DNA from: an uncultured Alphaproteobacteria bacterium
Lineage (GTDB): Bacteria > Pseudomonadota > Alphaproteobacteria > MPNO01 > UBA2964
Assembly: GCA_943787225.1 (NCBI GenBank)
Contig: CALSLP010000001.1
Span: 62,001 to 126,000 of the forward strand
Direction of reading: 5' to 3'
DNA length: 64,000 bases
Shown in pieces: positions 45,258-53,548 of the stretch; positions within the stretch are counted from its first letter, which is position 1, and the number at the start of each line of letters is the position of its first letter. The notes under the pieces were generated by a model that searched no databases, had not been told where the DNA came from, and worked only from the letters and a program-made list of their open reading frames with translations. The position numbers and the translations under genes are program-made.

Positions 45258-46234
45258 ATGCAAACAGACATTTCCCTCGCGATTGACCGTTACGACCGTC
45301 ACTTTCCTTTTTTCGACGGCACCCTCAATATTCCAGCTTTCCCTCAATTTGACGGTCCTGCAGGCTGGGGAAACGTCCTCTCAGCGCGATGGAGCGCATC
45401 GGCATAAGAGAATGCTGCAAGACGGTGAGTTTGATGCCGCAGAGGTGTCATTTTCTTCCTTTATCATGGCGAAGGCCCGGGGACTTCCCTTTACCGCTAT
45501 ACCCGCCTTTCCCCGCCGATTGTTCAGTCAAACGCAAATGTATGTCCCGACCGAATCAGATATTACCGAACCAAGTGCGCTTAGCGGGCAAGCGCATCGG
45601 GTTGCAGAGTTTTCAGACCACCCTCGCGGTTCTCGCCAAGGGTGACCTTGCCCATGAGTACGGTGTAGACCTGAAATCAGTGCAGTGGGTGACACGCGCC
45701 AATGAAACCGTCGCCTTTGAACCCAAACCCGGCTGGAATATCGAGTATGTCGCCGCCGATGCCGATTTAGGCGTCATGTCTGGCCGAGGGTGATATTGAC
45801 GCACTGTTTTTCTCACGAGCGCCCTCGACCCTCGAAACGGGTGCAGCACGGCGCCTCTTCCCTGACCCCAAAGCCGCCTGTGCCGAGTTCTTCGGGCGCA
45901 ACAAATTTTTCCCGATCATGCACGTCATTGCCCTTAAGGATGAGGTCATTGCCGCCAATCCAGAGTTGCCGCAGCAAATGCTGGATCTATACGGACAGGC
46001 CAAATCCATCGCAGCAACCTATATGGATGACCCGGGCTGGTCCCAGCTTTCCTGGGCGCGAATGGCCCGGGAGGAACAGGCAAAACTATTAGGGAGCGGA
46101 TGCCTGGCCGGTTGGGCTTGCCGCCAATCGCGCTAATATCGAACGCTTTATCGGCTACTCCTTTTCGCAGGAATTGATCGATCGCGCAACTCGAACCCGA
46201 AGAACTGTTTCACGACAGTGTTCTGAAAAGCTAA
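45258..46234 (+). CDS. 4,5-dihydroxyphthalate decarboxylase-like protein (about five frame breaks)
   Basis: Pieced together, about 325 residues match the Pht5-like family, which has a periplasmic-binding-protein fold: DRYDRHFPFFDGTL, MLQDGEFDAAEVSFSSFI, GLPFTAIPAFPRRLF, LAGKRIGLQSFQTTLAV, EYGVDLKSVQWV, then GDIDALFFSRAP, FFPIMHVIALKDE and WPVGLAANRANIERF, ending EPEELFHDSVLKS. Frames change near 45335, 45580, 45785, 46100 and 46186. Members annotated as decarboxylases or ABC-type binding proteins are hard to tell apart; no phthalate gene accompanies it, so the reaction is not established. Confidence 0.7.
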
Positions 46235-46245
46235 CGGTCTCCCAG

Positions 46246-47062
46246 ATGTGCAGATGGCTTGCCTATAGCGGTCCCCCGATTTTTCTCGACACGGTGCTCT
46301 TCAAGCCAGAAAACTCCTTGATCCGGCAATCATTACAGGCCCGCGAAAGCCGCTCGAGTCACCAATGGCGACGGGTTTGGCGTCGGGTGGTATCGGCATC
46401 ACGACAAGCCTGGTCTGTTTCGCGATATACACCCAGCCTGGAACGACGAGAATCTCCGAAGCCTCGCCGAACAGATTCAAGCCAGAACGTTTCTTGCCCA
46501 CGTCCGGGCATCAACAGGTTCACCAACCTCGAGATCAAATTGTCACCCGTTTCGCTTTCAGAATTACCTATTTATGCATAACGGGCAGATCGGCGACTTC
46601 GAAAAAATCCGTCGAGAGCTGATGATCGCGGTCCGATCGGATTTGTTTACCAACATCAAAGGGGCCACCGATAGCGAGTTGTTCTTTCACCTGCTCCTCG
46701 GCCAGGACCTCGACGCAGATATTCCAGCGGCTATCGCCGCAACGATCAAAATCGTCGAAGTCGCCCGACAACAAAACAATATCACTGAGCCGTTTTTGCT
46801 GACCGCTGTTTTATGCGACGGGGAAACATTTTACGCCGTGCGTTACGCCTCGAACAACAAGCCCGCTAGTCTTTACTTTGGCAGCAATGTCCCTTTATCG
46901 GAATTCACCAGTGGTACTGACGAACCGCAAGAGAAAGCTATCCTGATCCTCTCAGAACCATTGGACGATATTCGCGACAACTGGACCGAAGTCCCCGAAA
47001 ACAGCGTGGTCGTCGCCGCGGAGAACCGCGCCTATGTTTTACCTTTACCGGTCAGTGCCTGA
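46246..47062 (+). CDS. class II glutamine amidotransferase (one frame break)
   Basis: N-terminal nucleophile hydrolase. Cys2 of MCRWLAYSGPP is the catalytic residue once Met is removed. After a shift near 46360 the pocket motifs follow: TNGDGFGVGWY, FLAHVRAST, and FMHNGQIGDF. About 270 residues, similar in size to YafJ/EgtC-type stand-alone amidotransferases, which hydrolyse a gamma-glutamyl bond. No ergothioneine genes are nearby, so EgtC is not claimed. It starts 11 bases after the preceding gene and may be co-transcribed. Confidence 0.82.
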
Positions 47063-47067
47063 AGTTT

Positions 47068-48255
47068 TTACACAACACCGCGGTCGCGAAAGCTGGCAAT
47101 AGCCTCAGCGTCATACCCGGCGGCCTGCAGAACATCGTCGGTATCTTCACCACATTCCGGTGTCGCCTTGCGAATGGCAGGATCTGATCCACTCAGCTGA
47201 AACGGCTGTCCTACCACAGTCATTTCGCCGCGTTTAGGATGCTCAAAACTGCGCGCGATACCCAGATGTTTGACCTGAGGGTCAGCAAAGGTCTCATCAA
47301 CTTTATAAATTGGGCCGCAAGGCACGCCCTTTTCATTCAATTGATCAACCCAGTCTTTGCTGGTTTTTGTCACTGTATATTTCGCAAGATCATCATTGAG
47401 TTGATCTCGATGGGCCAGACGGTCCGCTGCAGTCTTGTAGTCCGGATTATCAAACAAAACCTGCGCACCCAGGCCATCGCAAAGGCGAGACCACATCTGC
47501 TGACCACCGGCGGCGATATTGATATAGCCATCCTCGGTCTTGAAAACGCCTGTCGGTGTTGATTTTGGATGGTTGTTACCCGCCTGTTCCGGGACATCGT
47601 TTTCAATCAAATAACGCGCCATCTGGAAATCCATCAACGCGATCTGCGATTCCAAAAGAGAGGTATGAACCCATTGTCCCTCTCCAGTTTCTTCACGCTG
47701 CAACAGGGCAATCAAAATAGCCGTCGCGCAGTTCATGCCACAGGTCAGATCCGAAATCGCGGTACCCGCCCTGACCGGTCCTTGCCCGGGAAGACCCGTG
47801 ACCGACATAAAACCACCCATGCCCTGCGCAATCTGATCTACGCCGGGGCGTCCGGCATAGGGACCATCCTGACCAAACCCCGATATGCTGCCAAGAATAA
47901 TCCGGGGGCTTATGGCTTTCAGCGCATCATAATCGATCCCCAACCGATGTTTGACATCAGGCCGGTAATTTTCGACCACCACATCAGCATCCTCGACCAT
48001 TTTGTAGAAGATCGCTTTGCCATCGGCCTCTTTGAGGTTGAGGGTCATTGAACGTTTGTTGCGGTGCAAATTCTGAAAATCAGCGGAATCGCGACTACCG
48101 GTATAACCGTCATCCTGACCAGGCTTTGGCGGCATCTCAATCTTAATGACGTCCGCGCCCCAATCAGCGAGAACCTTCACACAGGTCGGGCCAGAGCGCA
48201 CCCGGGTGAGATCCAAAACCTTGAAGCGGGCAAGCGGCAACGAACTATTGGCCAT
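47068..48255 (-). CDS. CaiB/BaiF family (class III) CoA-transferase
   Basis: 395 residues, intact. N-terminal VLDLTRVRSGPTCVKVLADWG, ADVVVENYRPDV, SGFGQDGPYAGRPG, and the catalytic Asp within AISDLTCGM near 170. These enzymes move CoA between carboxylic acids, e.g. formate/oxalate, carnitine or succinate pairs. The RSGPTC segment, where oxalate enzymes have AGPxC/xxxQ variants, does not settle the substrate. It converges with the amidotransferase and has no partner acyl-CoA gene next to it. Confidence 0.9.
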   Translation of the reverse strand: MANSSLPLARFKVLDLTRVRSGPTCVKVLADWGADVIKIEMPPKPGQDDGYTGSRDSADFQNLHRNKRSMTLNLKEADGKAIFYKMVEDADVVVENYRPDVKHRLGIDYDALKAISPRIILGSISGFGQDGPYAGRPGVDQIAQGMGGFMSVTGLPGQGPVRAGTAISDLTCGMNCATAILIALLQREETGEGQWVHTSLLESQIALMDFQMARYLIENDVPEQAGNNHPKSTPTGVFKTEDGYINIAAGGQQMWSRLCDGLGAQVLFDNPDYKTAADRLAHRDQLNDDLAKYTVTKTSKDWVDQLNEKGVPCGPIYKVDETFADPQVKHLGIARSFEHPKRGEMTVVGQPFQLSGSDPAIRKATPECGEDTDDVLQAAGYDAEAIASFRDRGVV

Positions 48256-48412
48256 TTTAATATTCCTTCATGGAAGCGCAAAAAATTCTATTGGACGACA
48301 GGATACATGACATCCACCACAGCTGAAAGCCGCAGCCATCGACCAGTAAAGGAATATCCGAGCAACCATTGACGCCTCTGTCCGCCCACCGAAACAGTGC
48401 TAAGTCACTGAA

Positions 48413-49667
48413 ATGGATGCCCCTCTACCCAAACACCGTTTCATCTTCATAACACTGGTCGCGATAACGTTTATTTCGCCGTTGGCGAACCACATGTTCA
48501 TTCCAGCGATGCCGTTGGTGAAGGAGGAGTTCCAGATCGGCGACAACCTCGCCTTTGCGACGCTGTCGCTCACCATGATGACCATGGCCTTCACCAGCAT
48601 CATCTATGGTGGTATCTCTGATGAATGGGGACGAAAACGAGTCCTGTTGAGCGGCCTCGCCTTATACACAATGGGCGCAGAACTCTGCTGGTTTGCTCAA
48701 AACATCGAAATGCTGCTCGGTGGCCGAATGTTGCAGGGTGCCGGGGCTGGGTGTGGCATCGTTTTGGCCCGCGCTATTGCCCGCGATGTTTATGGCATGG
48801 AAAAGATTTCCGCGGTCATCGCCAACCTGACGGCAGCCTATGTCCTCGGACCGCTATTGGCCCCCACCATTGGCGCTTATCTCGTCGGCTGGGAAGGCTG
48901 GCGGTTTCTCTTTATCCCGATCTCAGTCATCGGCCTGATACTCATCGGGATTGTTTATTTCGGCCTGCCCGAAACGCACGCAGCCGTTCGGGAAAAGCCG
49001 CCATTCTCAGTTATCCTCCGCAATATCCTCAGAAACTATTTTCAACTTCTCAAAGTACCACGCTTTGCCGCCTACGCTCTTATGCCCGGTTGCGTTTCAG
49101 GCGTGTTTTTTGCCAATGCAACGGCTTCGGCCATTTTGGCCAAGGAAACTCTGGGGATTTCTACCGAGGTTTTCGGCCTTTGGTTCCTCTGGATGCCAGC
49201 GGGCTTTATGCTTGGCAATCTGATTTCCGGGCAAATCGGAAACCGCTTATCGATCGGTATAATGACGATCGGCGGTGCCAGTCTTTGCCTGACGATCGTC
49301 GGCGTGCAATGGATTTGGCATGCTTCGGCGGGGCTATCAATCGTCGGCATTATGATCCCAGGGCGCCGCGCTAGGGATCGCGCAAGGGATGTGCATGCCT
49401 TACGCCCAGACCGGCGCCTTGCGCGTCAACCCGGCCCTTGCCGGAACGGCGTCGGGGGCTGTGGTCTTCAGTCAATTATTTTTCGCGGGCGCAGCAGAAC
49501 AATCCGTCGGCTTCCTCTCCGATGGCACCCTCATACCGGTCATGTACGTTATGTTCGGATTTGCAATTGTCGCCCTTGTTGCGGCAATCTTTGCGGAGAT
49601 TTTCCTTGCGCCGCTCGGGTCTCCCAAATCGATAGCGACATCTTTGCACGCCATCACTCTAGAATAG
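48413..49667 (+). CDS. MFS drug-resistance type transporter, Bcr/CflA-like (one frame break)
   Basis: Twelve predicted membrane segments. The first about 310 residues include the MFS motif GGISDEWGRKRVLL, GRMLQGAGAGCGIVLARAIARD (read as two parts) and GPLLAPTIGAYL, the pattern of the Bcr/CflA multidrug efflux branch. A break near 49362 is repaired by reading GAALGIAQGMCMPY, continuing to NPALAGTASGAVVFSQ and a stop at 49667. The unrepaired frame instead runs into downstream DNA to 50101, which is an artefact. Substrate unknown. Confidence 0.85.
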
Positions 49668-49743
49668 CTCGATGTAAGATCGACTTACTTTTCAATAAGA
49701 TTTTCCCAAAACCGACCAATCAACGTTCTGTCGTAGGCAAGAT

Positions 49744-50403
49744 GATGACAAGCAATTTCGTTGAACATCAGGATAAAGGCCTCGGAACACTTCAGGGAAC
49801 AACCGAGGACAATTGGCTTGCCAAACCCCAAACAGCTCCTCGCCATCGTTTCTCAATATTTATCCCGACGTCATTTCACCGGAAATGTGTAAAGAGGTCA
49901 TCGCCCGGTTTAATCAGGATTCTCGTGTCACACCATAGCAACACCCAGGGCAACGACACCCCCAGCGACAGAAAAGGCCACAATGCTTGGCATCGGCATC
50001 CTTCCCGAGTGGCAGGAAATTTCTGCGATCGTTTCAACAAGCGATCGAAGAACGTATCCATCACTATGCTGAAACATATTTGTCATTTAAACGCGTCTTA
50101 ATGACGGACAAATGCGCATTAACTCCATTGCAACTCGAACGGATCGACCCAGGACAAGGGTTTGATTGGCACTCTGATGCGAGCACGCCGGAAACAAACA
50201 AAAGGGTATTGGCAACAATTTTGTATTTGGCCGATATCCCTTCTGGCGGACAAACTCAATTCGCATTTCAAATGTCAGGCATCCAACCTCAAGCTGGATC
50301 TCTTCTTCTATTTCCGCCGTTTTGGACACACCTGCATCGTGGAGAAACCCCTCAGCAAGGAACGAAATTCAATCTTACAAATTTCGTTGTTCAAGTATCA
50401 TAG
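49744..50403 (+). CDS. 2-oxoglutarate/Fe(II) oxygenase, prolyl-4-hydroxylase-like (several frame breaks)
   Basis: The clean C-terminal frame (from about 50040) holds the iron site of the P4H-type fold: His and Asp in FDWHSDAST, the distal His in FWTHLHRGETP and the 2OG-binding Lys in TKFNLTNF. The N-terminal part can be followed only by switching frames near 49860, 49930, 49990 and 50030 (YPDVISPEMCKEVIARFNQ, then TMLGIGILPEWQE). About 220 residues. Target unknown. The start at ATG 49744 is tentative. Confidence 0.65.
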
Positions 50404-50437
50404 GTACGCCCACAACATAAATTCACTTATTGAGAAT

Positions 50438-51489
50438 TCATACGTCTAGAGGTGTATTGAGTTCCACCCCTTCGAGTTCAACCCCGCTAATGACTTTTTG
50501 ATATTCCGGCATCAAAGAACGCCCCAGATCATCACGAAGCCAGAGCCGTAACAGGTGGCGGCGTTTTTCAGGCTCCGGCCAATCTTCAAAGCCGCGGCGC
50601 GAATGCAACATGACATGGTTGTGCAGGATCTGAATGTCGCCTTCACGGAATTCCATATCGAAGGACAGGCTTTCTACCGTTGCCTTGAAGTAATCAAGCG
50701 CTTCATGCTGTTTTTCGGTGTAATCAGGCACGCCTTCCAAACCTTGTGATTTATAGATTTGGGTGCTGACGCCTCGGACGCAGATATAGCCGTCATCAAA
50801 ACTGAAAACCGGCATTAAGTAATACGGTCCCAGCCCAGGTGGGATTTCGCCGATACGCGACCAGTAAAAATCTTTGCAGAGTTCTTCAACAAGATCGGGG
50901 CGTTCGGCGAGCATCTTGTTATAGAGCGACACCGAGCTCGCAATCCGGCTTTCACCACCGGATTTGGATGTTTGCAGACAAAGCAGCGCGACATAGTCAC
51001 AACGATCTGCATGGAAGCCCATCTGCGCGTTGGAGAGATAGCCTCGCGTATTCTTGTCAGAATAGTCGCCGCCGACATCTTTGACATGTCCCAGTAAATG
51101 GCCCTGCCCGTTCTGCGAAACCGCTCGCCCGAGATGCGCGCCAATTCCCCAGAACGCAATCGCCGATTGCTCCCTTGTCATCTCAGCCACCGGCACACCC
51201 CGGATCAGGACAAACCCTCTGCCGTTTAGAAATTCGTCACGAAATCCCGCAAGATCATCGGCAAACCCGCCAATCGGAAATCATCTTTCCGTATATTTTT
51301 GATATCCAGTCCCCTTTTCTCGATGCCATCAACGGCGGCAACTATCTGCTCGCGCTCGTTGCCGGAGAGCTCATAGATCCAGTCATCCTTCGCCGCGAGC
51401 TCATCAGGCATCCACGCTGCCGGGTCTATAGCCGGTTGCATTGGAACAGCAGATTGACGGTCTCGCATAGCGCGTGGCGCATAGGGCAT
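50438..51489 (-). CDS. TauD/TfdA-family 2OG-dependent oxygenase, copy 1 (one frame break)
   Basis: About 350 residues after joining the N-terminal frame (51489-51270) with the rest across one indel near 51272. Iron ligands: GFHADRCDY (HxD) and the distal His in HNHVMLHSRRGF; the 2OG Arg is in KRRHLLRLWL. It is a paralogue of the gene just upstream; both share GHVKD, NAQ/TKA-FHAD and SGGESR-ASSV blocks. The start ATG overlaps the stop of copy 2 by one base (TGATG), so they are one transcript and could form a heteromer or act in sequence. Confidence 0.85.
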
Positions 51490-52541
51490 CAGGCGGCCTC
51501 CTCGGCATCTAGTGGCGCACGGGGAACATAACCATCCACTTCAACGCCTTTTAGGTTTTGTCTTACAGCATCCGGCAGGGGGCGCAAATCTTCATTCTCA
51601 ATCCATAATCGATAGAGATGCCGTTTACGATTCGCCTCCTCCCAATCCTCATAGGGACGGCGGGAATGGAGCGTAACATGGCTGTTCAATATTTGTAGAT
51701 CGCCCTGCTGAAATGGCAAATCAGCGGCCAAATCCGGCACCAGTTCCTGAAACAGGGCTACAGCTTCATTGCGCAGCGCGCTCCACCGTTCTGCGCCAGG
51801 CAAATCCTGTGCCTTTCTCGCGTGGGTGGAGGCACCTTTAGCGCTGAAACGACCCTCCAAAAATGCAAATACCGGCAGCTTGTACCAGGGGTCTTCACCG
51901 GGTGAGAATTCACCATGCTTAGTCCAGAAAAAATCTTCGCACAAATCAGCCACCAGATCAGGACGACGCTTGAGCATCTCATTATAGAGCGTCACCGAAC
52001 TGGCAACACGGCTCTCGCCACCTGATTTAGCGGTATTAACGCAAAGCAGCGCCACCATATCGCAAGGATCTGCGTGAAAAGTCATCGCGGCCTTGGTCTG
52101 ATAACCACGAACCATCGGGTCATCATAATCTTTCCCAAGATCCTTCACGTGACCCAGCACGTGCCCCTCAGGATTCTGGGAAAGCGCCTTGCCAAAATGT
52201 GTCCCCACGCCCCAGAGAACCGCCGCCGTTTCTTCACGGCTGATTTCGTCCACCGGCAATCCGCGCATCTGTACAAAGCCACGACCGTTCTTCAACTCGT
52301 CATAGATATCCGCAAAACTGGCAGCTGTTTTCGGCAGGACAAAATTTTCCTTACCGACATGGACGAGATCTATGCCGTTGGCTACGAGTGCACGGGCGGC
52401 TGCCAGGATTTCATCAATCTCACGATCAGAGAAGCGATAGACCCAGCTCTCATCGCGTTCCATCTCAGCAGCGTCCCATGCTGCGGGGTCAATAATCGGT
52501 TTCAGCTTCTTGGCCGGTTCACGCGTACGGTTTGCAACCAT
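51489..52541 (-). CDS. TauD/TfdA-family 2OG-dependent oxygenase, copy 2
   Basis: 350 residues, intact. Iron site TFHADPCDM and HVTLHSRRPYEDW, 2OG Arg in KRHLYRLWIEN. The family hydroxylates small molecules (taurine, phenoxyacetates, betaines, amino-acid derivatives). Both copies start with a shared N-terminal block IDPAAW followed by an acidic W-Y/F-R-type segment, so the duplication covers the whole gene. Which substrate is used cannot be told. It lies 65 bases downstream of the EamA transporter gene. Confidence 0.9.
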   Translation of the reverse strand: MVANRTREPAKKLKPIIDPAAWDAAEMERDESWVYRFSDREIDEILAAARALVANGIDLVHVGKENFVLPKTAASFADIYDELKNGRGFVQMRGLPVDEISREETAAVLWGVGTHFGKALSQNPEGHVLGHVKDLGKDYDDPMVRGYQTKAAMTFHADPCDMVALLCVNTAKSGGESRVASSVTLYNEMLKRRPDLVADLCEDFFWTKHGEFSPGEDPWYKLPVFAFLEGRFSAKGASTHARKAQDLPGAERWSALRNEAVALFQELVPDLAADLPFQQGDLQILNSHVTLHSRRPYEDWEEANRKRHLYRLWIENEDLRPLPDAVRQNLKGVEVDGYVPRAPLDAEEAA

Positions 52542-52606
52542 GGCAGGACCTCACGGGCAGATCGAATTTCTTCAATTATGCCACAAATCAGGGTGGTTGC
52601 TAGCCA

Positions 52607-53509
52607 TCAGTCCTGTTGTTTCTTGCGGGCGGTAGAAATGCGGGTGAGCCAGACTGACGCAAGGAAGATGACCGTACCGCCGACCCAGGTCCAGATATCA
52701 GGGATTTCGGCGAAAAACAGGAAGCCGAACAAGGCCGCCCAGATCAGTCGCGTGAAATTAAACGGCAGAACCACCGTTGCATCGGCCAATGCCATCGACC
52801 TATTAAAAGCACGCTGAATGACGGTACCGAGATAGCCGAGTAGTGCCATCCACAATACGTCCTGCCAGCTTGGCTGAATCCAGACGATGATCGCCGGGAT
52901 CAACCCAAGAACCGTATGAGACACGAATAGCCATGCCGCGACCGTATCGGAGGTGTCGTGCTTCAACAGCCCTTTGATGAGCATTGCAACAGCTGAACCA
53001 GCAATCACTGAAGCCACGGCCAATAACAAACCGGGATTGAAGTCGGCCATGCCTGGCCGGATAACGATCAACGCGCCGCCAAACCCAGCCAAGGTCGCCA
53101 GCCACTGCCAAAGGCTGGTTTTCTCGCGAAAAAAAAGAACCGCCAGAATGGAGGCGACAATCGGCATCATAAAGGTAATCGCGGAAACATCAGCGATTGG
53201 CGCAACGGCCAGAGCGCCAAACAGAAACCAGACATTCGCTGCGGAAAACAACCCGCGCACAGCATGCATGCCAAAATGACTGGTCCGCATAGCGCTCAAC
53301 CCGACCTTCATCAACCAGGGTATCATGAAAGCAACGGCAAACACGTTTCGGCCAAATGCGACCTCAAATACTGGCAAATGCTCTGTTAGATGATGGGCGA
53401 TACCAATCGATGCGGCATAGGCAAAGGCGCTCAGTGTCATCCACCAAGCGGCCTGAATAACCACCGGCAACCCATTGAACCGGTCTGCAAATATTTTGAG
53501 AAACCCCAT
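52607..53509 (-). CDS. EamA/DMT-family transporter
   Basis: 300 residues with ten hydrophobic segments in two EamA repeats (first at about 20-150 including GALAVAPIADVSAITFMMP, second at about 165-290 including RAFNRSMALADATVVLPFNF). Drug/metabolite superfamily exporters move small metabolites out of the cell. It lies between the DUF748 gene and the TauD pair on the same strand with gaps of 39 and 65 bases, so it may export a substrate or product of the oxygenases; that is inference. Confidence 0.9.
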   Translation of the reverse strand: MGFLKIFADRFNGLPVVIQAAWWMTLSAFAYAASIGIAHHLTEHLPVFEVAFGRNVFAVAFMIPWLMKVGLSAMRTSHFGMHAVRGLFSAANVWFLFGALAVAPIADVSAITFMMPIVASILAVLFFREKTSLWQWLATLAGFGGALIVIRPGMADFNPGLLLAVASVIAGSAVAMLIKGLLKHDTSDTVAAWLFVSHTVLGLIPAIIVWIQPSWQDVLWMALLGYLGTVIQRAFNRSMALADATVVLPFNFTRLIWAALFGFLFFAEIPDIWTWVGGTVIFLASVWLTRISTARKKQQD

Positions 53510-53548
53510 GCGGGCCGTTATAGGGCGTTTAAAGAACGAGAGGAATGG

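Noticed and set aside
45258..47062. Phthalate degradation or ergothioneine gene cluster
   Set aside because: A single phthalate-decarboxylase-like gene and a single class II amidotransferase are not joined by any other gene of either pathway.
49668..50101. Extension of the Bcr/CflA MFS frame into downstream DNA
   Set aside because: The true 3' part of the transporter lies in a shifted frame ending at 49667; the extension reads as non-membrane sequence and covers the P4H-like gene.
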